DNA of 64,000 nucleotides from Clostridium_AD sp050717635 (GCF_050717635.1 NZ_JBOITO010000029.1:87391-151390); one strand, 5' to 3'. Shown: positions 42,422 to 52,148, counted from the stretch's first letter. Notes: generated from the letters alone by a model not told the origin. Translations and numbers: made by a program.

Positions 42422-43123
42422 ATTACGAAACGTATATATAGCAAAAGTGAATTAGACAATTATATAGAAAAATATTATATAACGGATTATTTTGGCATAG
42501 ATATGTATAAATATATGGAGCTCCATAGTTTTGATAAAGGAAGTCATCTCGTCAAAACTGATGAGCCCATAGATTATTTTTATTTTTTTGTACAAGGAAA
42601 AGTAAAAATATATACTGTTCTTAAAAATGGTAAATCTCTATTATTTCGGTTACATAAACCATTGGTTATAATTGGAGATGTGGAATTTATTGATTATGAC
42701 ACGGCTAATTCAAACATTGAAGCCATAACAGAATGTTTGTGTATTGGAATTTCTATGAATAATATAAGAAAATACGCTGTTTGTGATAAAACTTTTTTAA
42801 AGTGTATGTGTACAAGCCTTGGCAAAAAATTTATTAGCTCATCCATTGCAAGTTCAATAAATATCCTCTACCCTCTAGAAAATAGATTGTCAAGTTACCT
42901 ACTTGCTATTGCACCAGAAAACAGCAATCTTTCTACCCTAGATGTTGGAATAACCACTGATAAATTTACTGAGCTTGCAGATTTGCTTGGAACAAGCTAT
43001 AGACATTTAATTAGAACTATAAATAAATTATGCGACGAAAAAATAATAAAAAAAGAAAAAAACTCTATTACGATTCTAGATATGGCTGCATTAGAAAAGC
43101 TTGCAGGGGATTTGTACCAATAA
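42422..43123 (+). CDS. YeiL-like CRP/FNR family regulator, apparent ATT start
   Basis: 233 residues if begun at ATT 42422, which sits five bases after AGGGGG. The first ATG (42503) would remove 27 residues (including YIEKYYITDYFGID) that belong to the YeiL family N-terminus and has no ribosome site. A cyclic-nucleotide-binding-like domain (about 40-150) is followed by a winged helix: TDKFTELADLLGTSYRHLIRTINKL. No FNR cysteine cluster is seen. It probably controls the divergent YdcZ pair. Confidence 0.75.
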   Translation: MTKRIYSKSELDNYIEKYYITDYFGIDMYKYMELHSFDKGSHLVKTDEPIDYFYFFVQGKVKIYTVLKNGKSLLFRLHKPLVIIGDVEFIDYDTANSNIEAITECLCIGISMNNIRKYAVCDKTFLKCMCTSLGKKFISSSIASSINILYPLENRLSSYLLAIAPENSNLSTLDVGITTDKFTELADLLGTSYRHLIRTINKLCDEKIIKKEKNSITILDMAALEKLAGDLYQ

Positions 43124-43131
43124 AAAAAGCA

Positions 43132-43169
43132 GGTGTATACTGCTGTATTATCTTACAGCAATATACACC
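43132..43169 (+). terminator. Hairpin terminator after the YeiL-like gene
   Basis: A 16-bp stem with one mismatch (GGTGTATA-x-TGCTGTA and its complement) and a six-base loop; the U tract is short. Confidence 0.6.
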
Positions 43170-43196
43170 CTTAATTATTATGATAAGGAAGAAATA

Positions 43197-43523
43197 CTAT
43201 CTAATTCCATCTATTCTACCTTTTAATGCTTTAAAACGCCCATTCACATAATTAATAAGTTCTTTTCTATTCTCTTTTATTTCATTTGGGGCACTAGCAA
43301 CCATAGTAATTATATCTAATTTGTTACCTTTTATATCTTTGGCAACGTCATATGCTAAGCACTTATTTTTTATTTTCCAATAGGTTATGTTAAATTGATC
43401 TGCTTGGCGTTTATTATAATATCCTTTTTCAATACCAAACTGAAATAAATCTGCCGCTGATTCTAATTCTTCTAAATCTTCAACTTCTAAAGTCTCATTA
43501 ACTAATTCATCAAATGTTTTCAT
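43197..43523 (-). CDS. Hypothetical helical protein
   Basis: 108 residues, soluble and helical: TFDELVNETLEVEDLEELESA, then GYYNKRQADQFNITYWKIK and a basic end. ATG at 43523 has AAAGGAG upstream; the longer frame to 43640 encodes an unlikely Lys-rich prefix. No family recognised. Alone on the minus strand. Confidence 0.6.
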   Translation of the reverse strand: MKTFDELVNETLEVEDLEELESAADLFQFGIEKGYYNKRQADQFNITYWKIKNKCLAYDVAKDIKGNKLDIITMVASAPNEIKENRKELINYVNGRFKALKGRIDGIR

Positions 43524-43723
43524 TATAGCACTCCTTTTATCCGATAATATTATAATTAGTATGCATAGTATAACTTGAATTTTTGTTTTTATAAAGTCGC
43601 CTTTAACTAAATGTTTGTTACGCCTTTTATATTTTAACACAAATTTAAGATTATTTAAAATTTTTTTGTATTATAATATTTTAACCATCATGATTACAAT
43701 AATGGATTATCCAGATATAGGTT

Positions 43724-44416
43724 TTACAATTCATCAATAAAAGCTTCCCATTCCTCTAAATTCACCTGAGTTTCAAATTTCTTGTTAAAATGCCTCTTTA
43801 GTTGTTCTTTGAGATAACTGCAATCTTCCATACTATTTTTCCTTTTAACATACTCCCTTAAGATTTCATATTCTTCCTCTGACATTAAATATCTATAATG
43901 TTCATTGATATTTTGGAGGCCTTCTAATGTAATTGGTGGAGACTTGGTTTCTTCTACAACTACAATAGTTGATGCAACAAAGTCCCCTACACGTTTATGC
44001 TCTTTAGTGAGAAATATTAATACAATGCCTATACCAAAAATATCAAGGAATACTCTAAACAAATTCCTTAAAGCAGAATGCTTTATTGTAATAGGTTGAC
44101 CATTGTTTCTTATGGTTCTAATTCTAAAAACTTTTTTACCTATCGTCATACCGTTCATGCTTAGCTCCATAGAAATGAAATAACCATAACTTATTAGTGC
44201 AATGACAAGTAATGTTCCTCCAATAATCCAACCATAATATTCTTCAAAGAAACCTGGCGAAAAATATCCTATGATTAGCAGCGCAATGATTAGTATTAAA
44301 AATAGTACGCCTTGAATCATCATATCAATAAGTGCAGCACCAGTTCTTGACCCTAGTCCTGCTAGGGTATATTCAACTTCTATATTTTCAGGGGTTGTAA
44401 TTTTAATTTTTTTCAC
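43724..44416 (-). CDS. RDD family membrane protein
   Basis: 230 residues. The RDD signature is partly altered (GSRTGAALIDMMIQGVLFLI; usual R-x2-A-x2-D-D). Three to four membrane helices follow, with GMTIGKKVFRIR and LTKEHKRVGDFVASTIVVVEE. GTG at 44416 follows TGGAGGAG. It is divergent from the SpoIIM-like gene, and this RDD/SpoIIM/DUF58/MoxR grouping is shared by many bacteria, where RDD may act as a transporter or protein anchor. Confidence 0.85.
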   Translation of the reverse strand: MKKIKITTPENIEVEYTLAGLGSRTGAALIDMMIQGVLFLILIIALLIIGYFSPGFFEEYYGWIIGGTLLVIALISYGYFISMELSMNGMTIGKKVFRIRTIRNNGQPITIKHSALRNLFRVFLDIFGIGIVLIFLTKEHKRVGDFVASTIVVVEETKSPPITLEGLQNINEHYRYLMSEEEYEILREYVKRKNSMEDCSYLKEQLKRHFNKKFETQVNLEEWEAFIDEL

Positions 44417-44513
44417 AGTACTCCTCCAATTCTTTTGCATATTTCTAAGGTATCTTAAAAAACATCTACACAATTTGTAATTTATTTGGTAAAATAAGCA
44501 TGAGGTGAAAATA

Positions 44514-45461
44514 TTGAAAGAAGATCAATTTATAAATATAAATTCCGATACTTGGAAAGAACTTGAAGCATTCTCCACCATAATTAATAAAAAAGGTATA
44601 AAAAAATTATCATCTACAGATGTAAAAAAATTTCTACAGGCTTTCAGGAAAATTAGCCATCATTTAGCTTATGCTAGAACTCATTATCCTAAGAGCAGTA
44701 TAGTAACATATTTAAATGCACTACTTAGCAAATGCCATAGCCACGTTTATGCAGTAAAAAGAATTTCTCCTAGCAACCTTTTAAAATACATCGCTTATGA
44801 CTTTCCAAAGCTTTTAAAAGAGTATAGATGGTATATACTGTGTTCCTTCTGTTTTTTTGCTATTGGAGCCCTATTAAGTATGGTATTAGTTATTATAAGT
44901 GTTGATAATGCTAGTATATTCCTTCCACCGGACTTAATCGCTGTAGCTAAAAGCGGAACTACTGGTGGCGGAGAGTGGAACTACCCCTTAATGTCCAGCC
45001 GTATTATGGTAAATAATATTACAGTTTGCTTAAAAGCTTTTGTAATGGGTATAACCCTTGGAATTGGGACAATATATGTGTTGTTTTTTAACGGCGCAAT
45101 ACTTGGAGCCCTAACTGCACTAATTTATATTTATGGTAATCCTATGAACTATTGGTCTCTTATTTTGCCCCATGGAATAATTGAGCTCACTGCTATTTTT
45201 ATTTCAGGAGCTGCAGGACTTATAATTGCTAAAAGCTTACTAATGCCTGGCGAATATTCTAGAAAACACGCATTGATAAGTGGAGCAAAACAATCCATTT
45301 CCCTAATAATTGGTGTGATATTTATGCTAGTAATTGCAGGCATTATTGAAGGTTTCTTTACACCCCTAGACATCTCTGTATTGTCAAAACTAATCTTTGC
45401 CGCTATATCAGGAGTAGTATTAATAATATATTTTTCTATTCCATATTTAATAAAAAAGTAA
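44514..45461 (+). CDS. SpoIIM-family (DUF95) membrane protein
   Basis: 315 residues. A cytoplasmic N-terminal helix bundle (1-95) precedes about six membrane helices, with the family block NNITVCLKAFVMGITLGIGTIYVLFFNGAILGAL and WSLILPHGIIELTAIFISGAAGL. It belongs to the SpoIIM/DUF95 family but is the long form found beside MoxR genes rather than the sporulation SpoIIM. TTG at 44514 with GAGGTGA upstream is chosen over the GTG at 44505. Confidence 0.85.
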   Translation: MKEDQFININSDTWKELEAFSTIINKKGIKKLSSTDVKKFLQAFRKISHHLAYARTHYPKSSIVTYLNALLSKCHSHVYAVKRISPSNLLKYIAYDFPKLLKEYRWYILCSFCFFAIGALLSMVLVIISVDNASIFLPPDLIAVAKSGTTGGGEWNYPLMSSRIMVNNITVCLKAFVMGITLGIGTIYVLFFNGAILGALTALIYIYGNPMNYWSLILPHGIIELTAIFISGAAGLIIAKSLLMPGEYSRKHALISGAKQSISLIIGVIFMLVIAGIIEGFFTPLDISVLSKLIFAAISGVVLIIYFSIPYLIKK

Positions 45462-45466
45462 CATCT

Positions 45467-45497
45467 AGAGAAGTTTATTCCAACGAATAACTTCTCT
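45467..45497. terminator. Bidirectional hairpin
   Basis: AGAGAAGTTTATTC and near-complement, 13-bp, between convergent SpoIIM-like and DUF58 genes. Confidence 0.7.
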
Positions 45498-45503
45498 ATT
45501 ATT

Positions 45504-46817
45504 TTACAAATATGTTCTATTTTTAACCTGGATATATTTATTTATAACGGTGTATTCAAGTTTTTCAGGTACGCATTCAATACAAAGAATTCCTTTTCGA
45601 TTTAAGAGATTAATTATCTTACGTCTTTCATCAAGAATTTCTAGAGCAACACCTTTATTAAATATGTCCTCTTTGTTTTTTATTTTGAGTGAACTTATTA
45701 ATTCTATGCTTTCATTTTTTATAAGTATTATAACCACAACGTTATTCTTAGAAATAGCTGGTAAAACCTTTAGTATAATTTCTGCTTCTTCTACAGTGTC
45801 AAAATTCGTAAATAAGAATACTATGCTTCTATGGCGTTCCTTCTTTTTAAAATAATAAAAGGCTTCATCATAGTTAGATGTTTGTTTAGTGTTATCAATG
45901 TGATAAAGAGCCTCCATAATTTTACCTCTATGACCAGCGCCTTTACCTGGCATTATCATATTATCTACCTTAGTATTGAATATCATGAGCCCAGACTTAT
46001 CACCATTTTGATTCACTACATCTGAAAGCACTAAGGCAGTATTAACAACTAAATCAAGCTTTCTAAATCCCCGAACACTGTAACTCATAGCCCTACCTGT
46101 ATCAATTAAAATATGAATGTGCTGGTCTTTTTCAGGTTCATATTGATTTAATATGGGTTTGTTTTCTCTAGCTGTTGCTTTCCAGTTAACCTTTCTATAC
46201 TCATCACCAGTTACATATTCTCTTAAACTTTCAAAGGATGTACCTTTCCCAAGCATTTTCATACTCTTTTGACCCTGCTTAAAAGAGCGATTGTTACACA
46301 TGTTAAGTTTGTATTTACGAAGATTTTTCATGTTTGGGTAAACCTTATACTCCTTATGAAGTACTACCTTGATTATCTTCGTGCAAAGCATTAATCTTCC
46401 CTCACATTTAACATGAACATTTTCAAAGTTAAACGCTCCACGTTTAGTTGGATAGATTACGTACACAAAATCCTTCTTTTCAAGAGGCATTACTGTACCT
46501 GTCATTATCTTATTTTCAGTTTTAAAATGAAAATCAGGGATCTCATCTATAATCTCCACATGAAGCTTATAGTTACTCTTATTGAAAACTTGAATACCTA
46601 TTTTTTCTGTGTCATATATTGATAACTTATTCGTACCTATACGCGTAACTTCTAAGTCAGAATCATCTATTGAAATAAAATAATCAATTATTAATAAAGC
46701 AGCACATATTAGATTGTACATTATGAATACTGTAAAAGAATTTTTTAAAAACAGCGCTAATATAAGGAATATAATACCACCGCATAACAAATATATAAAT
46801 CGTTTAGTAATACCCAC
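45504..46817 (-). CDS. DUF58 protein
   Basis: 437 residues: two N-terminal membrane helices (7-46), a beta-rich middle, then the DUF58 signature YVTGDEYRKVNWKATARENKPILNQYEPEK and a von Willebrand A-like fold with metal site DTGRAMSYS. MoxR-linked DUF58 proteins are thought to work with the AAA+ MoxR ATPase in assembling or maturing other proteins. GTG start after GGGGGATAGTA. Follows moxR in an operon of five genes on the minus strand. Confidence 0.9.
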   Translation of the reverse strand: MGITKRFIYLLCGGIIFLILALFLKNSFTVFIMYNLICAALLIIDYFISIDDSDLEVTRIGTNKLSIYDTEKIGIQVFNKSNYKLHVEIIDEIPDFHFKTENKIMTGTVMPLEKKDFVYVIYPTKRGAFNFENVHVKCEGRLMLCTKIIKVVLHKEYKVYPNMKNLRKYKLNMCNNRSFKQGQKSMKMLGKGTSFESLREYVTGDEYRKVNWKATARENKPILNQYEPEKDQHIHILIDTGRAMSYSVRGFRKLDLVVNTALVLSDVVNQNGDKSGLMIFNTKVDNMIMPGKGAGHRGKIMEALYHIDNTKQTSNYDEAFYYFKKKERHRSIVFLFTNFDTVEEAEIILKVLPAISKNNVVVIILIKNESIELISSLKIKNKEDIFNKGVALEILDERRKIINLLNRKGILCIECVPEKLEYTVINKYIQVKNRTYL

Positions 46818-46835
46818 TACTATCCCCCACTCCCT

Positions 46836-46878
46836 ATCTAGGTACTTTATACCTAGGTGTTTTTACCTAGGTACTTTT
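46836..46878. repeat. Three CCTAGG-like tandem repeats at the moxR stop
   Basis: Units of 14-15 bp, ACCTAGGTACTTTT type, occur three times in a row, from the moxR stop codon into the gap before the DUF58 gene. Each unit carries a CCTAGG or TCTAGG palindrome. Confidence 0.6.
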
Positions 46879-47828
46879 ACTTTAGAAAGAATATCTGTAA
46901 GTACCTGGTTTGTCATAATTCCCTCAAGCTCTAATTCTGGCTTTAAGGTTATACGGTGCCTTAGCGTTGGTATAGCCATTTTTTTTATATCCTCTGGAAT
47001 TACATAATCACGTCCACAAATTGCAGCACAAGCTTTAGAACTCTGAAGAAGTGCAATAGTTCCTCTAGGAGAACTCCCAATTTCAATAATAGGATTATTT
47101 CTTGTTTCATAAACTATATTTACAATGTATTCCATAAGAGCCTCATCTACTTTAACGTTTTGAATTTCTTCTTTGCATTTTAAGATATCGCAAGCATCAC
47201 AAACTTTTTGTAAATTACACTTATCTAAATCTATACTTGAAAAACCTTCATTATGACGTTTCAAAATTTCTTTTTCTGCCACTTCTGATGGATAATCTAT
47301 TATGATTTTCATCATAAACCTGTCTACAAGAGCTTCAGGCAAAGTATAAGTACCTTCATATTCTAATGGATTTTGCGTTGCAAATATCATAAAAGGTGCA
47401 CTAAGTGTAAACATCTCTCCATCAATTGAAACAGTGCTTTCAGCCATAGCTTCAAGTAGTCCTGCTTGTGTTTTAGGCGGTGTTCTATTAATTTCGTCAG
47501 CTAAAATAAAATTAGTAAAAATAGGGCCCTTTTTAAGCTCAAACTCTCTTGTTCCCATATTAAATACCTTTGTACCCGTTACATCTGCTGGCATTAAATC
47601 AGGTGTAAACTGAATTCGCTTAAAATCTACTGAAAGTGTCCTGGCTAAGGCTCTAACCATCAAAGTCTTAGCAACACCTGGAAAACCTTCTAGTAGTACG
47701 TGTCCGCCTGAAAACATGCTTATTAAAGAGTATTCTATTAATTCATCCTGCTCTACTATAACCTTCTTTAGTTCTAATGTTATTTTTTCTACAAGTTTAC
47801 GTGTAAATTGTTTTTCAAGGTTTTCCAA
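46863..47828 (-). CDS. MoxR-type AAA+ ATPase
   Basis: 321 residues. Walker A EGFPGVAKT (47-55), Walker B NFILADEINRTPPKTQ, sensor 1 FATQNPLEYEGT and the MoxR signature PEALVDRFMMKI, then a C-terminal lid with SSPRGTIALLQSSKA. It is a chaperone-like ATPase for the DUF58 and membrane partners. TTG start after AAAGGAGAG overlaps the previous gene by 40 bp. Confidence 0.93.
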   Translation of the reverse strand: MENLEKQFTRKLVEKITLELKKVIVEQDELIEYSLISMFSGGHVLLEGFPGVAKTLMVRALARTLSVDFKRIQFTPDLMPADVTGTKVFNMGTREFELKKGPIFTNFILADEINRTPPKTQAGLLEAMAESTVSIDGEMFTLSAPFMIFATQNPLEYEGTYTLPEALVDRFMMKIIIDYPSEVAEKEILKRHNEGFSSIDLDKCNLQKVCDACDILKCKEEIQNVKVDEALMEYIVNIVYETRNNPIIEIGSSPRGTIALLQSSKACAAICGRDYVIPEDIKKMAIPTLRHRITLKPELELEGIMTNQVLTDILSKVKVPR

Positions 47829-48799
47829 TGTAAATCTCTCCTTTTGTCCATAATATTATTAAGATATTCTATAATAGTTATTATTTTAATATAATCTTTT
47901 GCCTTTGGTTTTGATTTTTTATTATTCATAAATTCGTAAACTCTTCTAGCCTCATGTAATGATGGCATTTCCTCTGCTTCGAAGTACTCTAACCAGTCTT
48001 CACTATTTCCTTTAAATCCTTTAAGAAAGTTTTGATAATAACTATTTACCATTAAATCTAAACATTTAGCTTCCCTATAAAGCGATGCTGCTGAGTATAA
48101 ATACTCATTCTCTTCTCTTTCCACTTCTTCATAGAGTGGTATTATTTTTCCGAAACGCTTGCCCTTATAATAAAATAATGCTGCTAAAGCTATTAGCATT
48201 TGATATATTATATATTTTATTTCTGTAGGTGTAACTTCCCATAGTGATTTTGTAGTATCGGATGGAAACATATATGATTCATTAAAATATAACTTTTTAT
48301 AAGGTAGTTTACTAATTTCTTTAAGTAGTTCATAAGCTTTGCTTGTATCTTTCATAAGTGCTTTATTTGTTAAAAAATCTGCATCTGCATTTATCATGTT
48401 TCCCTTATGATATATATACAATTTTATATTGGCATTTGTATCAACTGATGTTCCATACTTAACTAAAGGATTAATTTCAGGTGTAAGATAAACCAATATT
48501 CCACCCTTTTCTACCCACCTCATTATTTCTGGGTCATTTATATCAAATTTACCACCAGAAGAAATAATCTGAATACTATCAGGTTTAACCTCATTAACCT
48601 TATTTAGTGTTCGTTCTACTGGATAATTCATCTTTTTTAATGACTCATAAAACACACTGTATCCCATTTTCGATATATTTGTTACAGAATAATGTGGAAT
48701 TTTTTTATCCATTCTAGGTAAAATATAGAAAGCTAAAAAAAGAAATACAGGTACAATTATAATAAATAATAATAAGTCTTTATTATTTCTTTTCTTCAT
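47789..48799 (-). CDS. DUF4350 membrane protein
   Basis: 336 residues: an N-terminal membrane helix (10-28), an extracellular DUF4350 domain (about 35-165, YSVFYESLKKMNYPVER, GGKFDINDPEIMRWVEKGG) and a second membrane helix (about 193-212) with a cytoplasmic helical tail. Found beside MoxR/DUF58 in many genomes; role unknown. ATG after GAGGTG, overlapping the preceding gene by 17 bp and the next by 40 bp. Confidence 0.85.
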   Translation of the reverse strand: MKKRNNKDLLLFIIIVPVFLFLAFYILPRMDKKIPHYSVTNISKMGYSVFYESLKKMNYPVERTLNKVNEVKPDSIQIISSGGKFDINDPEIMRWVEKGGILVYLTPEINPLVKYGTSVDTNANIKLYIYHKGNMINADADFLTNKALMKDTSKAYELLKEISKLPYKKLYFNESYMFPSDTTKSLWEVTPTEIKYIIYQMLIALAALFYYKGKRFGKIIPLYEEVEREENEYLYSAASLYREAKCLDLMVNSYYQNFLKGFKGNSEDWLEYFEAEEMPSLHEARRVYEFMNNKKSKPKAKDYIKIITIIEYLNNIMDKRRDLHWKTLKNNLHVNL

Positions 48800-49454
48800 A
48801 AATTAGCACCTCATTAAAGAGTAGATTAATGTTTTGAACAGTTAAGTCATAAGTTCCCTTATTACATAACCTATGCCCATACCAAGAAGAATTAAAGTCA
48901 TTCACTAAACATTCAAATACAGACAGCATAAAGAAATTATTTTTCTTTAGATATTTATAAATTTCTTCATTGGTTTTTGTTTCATCAAGGTACACTATAT
49001 TTTTTTCATGCATCAAAAGCAAAATTGCAATAAAATCATATCTGATAGCTTGTCTAAAATCTTCCTTTGCAACAAAAGACATTGCCAAAATTCTTAAGCT
49101 ATTTGGAGTTGTTTTATCATCTATTTTTTCTCCTAAAATTTCATTGATTCTTTTTTTTCTTTCAAAAGTTTTGCTTACCTTTACAACTATCAAAACCACT
49201 ATAGTAAAAATCAATAAGAATCCAATAATTAAAAATATATTAGATAAATTATCTGATACTGCTCCTGGAGATGGAATATTAAAAAAAAGTTTTTTTAAAA
49301 CACTCACAATCCACTTACTTATACCATCTTTAATTCGCAGGATGAAATCTAGTATAGAAATTTTTAAATGTAAATATTTAAAACCATGAAGTATCTTATT
49401 AATTGTGCTATCAAATTCTTGGCTTGATGGAATTATTATACTGAGTACATTCAC
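48783..49454 (-). CDS. DUF4129-type membrane protein
   Basis: 223 residues: an N-terminal region with a membrane helix near residues 73-94 (FLIIGFLLIFTIVVLIVVKV) and a C-terminal domain with DFRQAIRYDFIAILLLMHEK and FNSSWYGHRLCNKGTYD, the DUF4129 block W-Y-G found in transglutaminase-associated proteins of MoxR loci. GTG after AGGAGCAG. Overlaps both neighbours. Confidence 0.75.
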   Translation of the reverse strand: MNVLSIIIPSSQEFDSTINKILHGFKYLHLKISILDFILRIKDGISKWIVSVLKKLFFNIPSPGAVSDNLSNIFLIIGFLLIFTIVVLIVVKVSKTFERKKRINEILGEKIDDKTTPNSLRILAMSFVAKEDFRQAIRYDFIAILLLMHEKNIVYLDETKTNEEIYKYLKKNNFFMLSVFECLVNDFNSSWYGHRLCNKGTYDLTVQNINLLFNEVLIYEEKK

Positions 49455-50412
49455 TTAACTGCTCCTTTTCTTTATCCTTTTGTAATTTTTTAAGCTTTAG
49501 TGTTATATCATATCCTTCTTTTTTAAATCTTTGATTATAATATAAGTATGTTACCATTATTGTTCCTATTGGAGTTATAACAAGCCATGATAAAATATTT
49601 ATAGGCCAGGATGAAAAGTTATATACCAAAGTAGCAAATTCAAGAAAATCTTGTTGAATATTTAAGAACTTTAAAATCATATAAATTATTCCTCCAAGGA
49701 GTCCAACAAAACTTTGAAGAGAATATATAATTGCAGAGAAAGTTAAATTAAATAGTATTGTGCACCCTAGTATTTTAAAATAATTCCTTTTTACAAGAGT
49801 ATAACTTCGTTTTAAAGCAGCAAACACTCCTTTGTTTTCTATTGCCACTGCATGAAATGCAAAAGAAAATATAGTTACATATGCTAAAACTGATAATATC
49901 ATAAGTAATGCAAATATGAATATTGAAATCATTATTCCAATTTCGTTTTTATCATATATACCAGAAATTAAATTAGACTGCTGAATTCCATTAAAAAGCA
50001 AGTAACCTATTGCAGCAAAAATGCCTGCCACTGGAAGATATAATAATATTTCCATTAATATAACTCCTAAAACCACAAAAAACTTTTTAAATGAAGCTGA
50101 TATAGCTTGACTTGCATAAATTTTTTCTTGAGAAATTTCTTGACTAGATATTTTTATTAAACCTATTTTAAAGTTCGTTATAAAAGCAATTATACATATA
50201 GTGAATATAAAAAAAATAATTCCAATTATCACCGCGTTTAAATTAAGTGCCAAGGATATTGCTAAAAAAACACCTCCTACAATAAAAAAACCAATCATTC
50301 CAATAATACTTAAAGCTCCATAGGCTAAATTAAATGTAATTATTATTTTCAAGTATTTTTTTAAAACTTCTATAGAATTATCCATTATCTCTGTTAGACT
50401 CATTATCCCCAT
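49411..50412 (-). CDS. Multi-helix membrane protein of the MoxR locus
   Basis: 333 residues, six to seven membrane helices resembling the membrane domain of glycerophosphodiester phosphodiesterase proteins: LNLNAVIIGIIFFIFTICII, FVVLGVILMEILLYLPVAGIFA and NYFKILGCTILFNLTFSAIIY. No catalytic domain. It is first in the operon DUF-membrane, DUF4129, DUF4350, MoxR, DUF58. ATG after AAGGAGATG. Confidence 0.7.
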   Translation of the reverse strand: MGIMSLTEIMDNSIEVLKKYLKIIITFNLAYGALSIIGMIGFFIVGGVFLAISLALNLNAVIIGIIFFIFTICIIAFITNFKIGLIKISSQEISQEKIYASQAISASFKKFFVVLGVILMEILLYLPVAGIFAAIGYLLFNGIQQSNLISGIYDKNEIGIMISIFIFALLMILSVLAYVTIFSFAFHAVAIENKGVFAALKRSYTLVKRNYFKILGCTILFNLTFSAIIYSLQSFVGLLGGIIYMILKFLNIQQDFLEFATLVYNFSSWPINILSWLVITPIGTIMVTYLYYNQRFKKEGYDITLKLKKLQKDKEKEQLSECTQYNNSIKPRI

Positions 50413-50511
50413 TACACATCTCCTTAAAATATTATTAGTATTTAATCCCCAAATTACATTCTACTATAAATTTAATAAAATAGGAATATTAACCGTTAAA
50501 TAATAAAATTA

Positions 50512-50548
50512 AAACCAAGTTGTGTGTGGTATATAATCAACTTGGTTT
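50512..50548 (-). terminator. Intrinsic terminator after the DEAD-box gene
   Basis: AAACCAAGTTG and its complement form an 11-bp perfect stem just beyond the helicase stop. Confidence 0.7.
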
Positions 50549-50559
50549 ATATTATCATA

Positions 50560-52005
50560 CTATTTATTCGCTTTTTCTACCCTAATAGTTTTACCTTTTA
50601 TTGATCCTTTATTAAGGGATTCTAATACTAATTTACCCTTTCCATTCATAATATCTACATGAGAGAAACTATCTTGAATATCAATAATACCTATATCACT
50701 AGCATTAACACCCTCAATATTGCAAATAGTCCCTACAATATCTACATTTCTTATTTTTTTCTTTTTACCTGCACTGATATATAATTTCGTTATATCCTCA
50801 CTAAAATTAGAGGCTTTAGTCTTTTTAATTATAGGCTTAGCATCATTTTTTTCATAAAATGCTTCCCTGAACGGTTCAGACTCTTCTTTTGATGGAATTG
50901 ATCTTTTAGGTATTTCCATACCAATATAGTTTTCTATGTTTTGTAAAAATCTTTTTTCGTGATGAGTTGTAAATGTTATAGCGCGTCCTTTTTTTCCAGC
51001 ACGTCCTGTTCTTCCTATTCTATGAACATAATTCTCTTTTTCTAGTGGTATATCATAATTTATTATATGAGTAACGTCTTCTACATCAATACCTCTAGCT
51101 GCAACATCAGTAGCAACTAAAAATCTAAATTCACCTTTTTTAAATCTATCCATAGCATCTAATCTTTCATTTTGAAGTAGGCCACCATGTATCTTAACAC
51201 AAGAATAATGTCGATTTTTCATTTGTTCGGTTATTACATCAACATTTTCTTTTGTTTTACAAAATACTATACAAGAGTCTGGATTTTCAATATAAAGTGT
51301 TCTCTTAAGCAAACTAAGCTTCTTATCTTCCTCTACTTCGTAACATACTTGATCTATTTTCTCAACGGTTAATTTTTCAGAATCCATTTCTATTTTCACT
51401 GGGTTAACCATATATTTCATGCATATAGCTTCAATAGATTCTGGTATTGTAGCTGAAAATAACATTGTAACTCTGTTCTTAGGAACAGCCTTAATAACAT
51501 CTTCTACTTGTTCTATAAAACCCATACTAAGCATTTCATCTGCTTCGTCTAATATTAAATATTTCACCTTATCTAAATTAATTGAACCTCTTTTAATATG
51601 ATCTAAAGTTCTTCCTGGTGTACCAACTACCACATGAACTCTTTGCTTTAACTGTTTCTTTTGCATTTCTATAGGTTGTTTACCAAAAACAGCTATAGCC
51701 CTAACTTTTTTATATCTACCAATCTGCGTTATATCTTGGCTCACTTGAAGTGCTAGTTCTCTAGTTGGTGATAGTACTAAGACTTGAGGCTCTGTTTCCT
51801 CAATATCTATACTCTCACAAAGTGGAATAGCGAAGGCTGCTGTTTTTCCGCTACCTGTTTGTGATCTTACTATGATATCTTTGCCTTCAAGAGCTACAGG
51901 AATAACTGCAGCTTGGACCTCTGAAGGATTTTTATATCCTAAATTATTAATTGCTTTTAATATTTCTTCACTAATTTTAAATTCCTCAAATTTTATGTTA
52001 CTCAT
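50560..52005 (-). CDS. dbpA: DbpA-like DEAD-box RNA helicase
   Basis: 481 residues. Q motif (KNPSEVQAAVIP), motif I SQTGSGKTAA, LSPTREL, TPGRTLDH, LDEADEML, SAT, and C-terminal ATDVAARGIDVEDV plus HRIGRTGRAGKKG. The last 75 residues form the DbpA RNA-binding domain, which directs YxiN/DbpA proteins to 23S rRNA helix 92 during 50S assembly. ATG after AAGAGAGG. Single gene. Confidence 0.93.
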   Translation of the reverse strand: MSNIKFEEFKISEEILKAINNLGYKNPSEVQAAVIPVALEGKDIIVRSQTGSGKTAAFAIPLCESIDIEETEPQVLVLSPTRELALQVSQDITQIGRYKKVRAIAVFGKQPIEMQKKQLKQRVHVVVGTPGRTLDHIKRGSINLDKVKYLILDEADEMLSMGFIEQVEDVIKAVPKNRVTMLFSATIPESIEAICMKYMVNPVKIEMDSEKLTVEKIDQVCYEVEEDKKLSLLKRTLYIENPDSCIVFCKTKENVDVITEQMKNRHYSCVKIHGGLLQNERLDAMDRFKKGEFRFLVATDVAARGIDVEDVTHIINYDIPLEKENYVHRIGRTGRAGKKGRAITFTTHHEKRFLQNIENYIGMEIPKRSIPSKEESEPFREAFYEKNDAKPIIKKTKASNFSEDITKLYISAGKKKKIRNVDIVGTICNIEGVNASDIGIIDIQDSFSHVDIMNGKGKLVLESLNKGSIKGKTIRVEKANK

Positions 52006-52094
52006 TTTAACTTCCTCTCTTGTTTTATATATGATTTTTAAGCATAACTTAAATATATTTTAAACTCATAAGTATATATTATACCATGTTTAAC

Positions 52095-52132
52095 GGAAAA
52101 GGGATAATGATTATAATCATTATCCCTTTTCC
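52095..52132. terminator. Perfect palindromic terminator
   Basis: A 38-bp perfect dyad from GGAAAAGGGATAATGATTA to its complement, in the convergent exit of the Cys-rich gene. Confidence 0.8.
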
Positions 52133-52148
52133 TAAACACCTATTTATT

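Noticed and set aside
44514..45461. Calling this gene the sporulation gene spoIIM
   Set aside because: It is about 100 residues longer, has an extra N-terminal domain and sits in a MoxR group, unlike true spoIIM.
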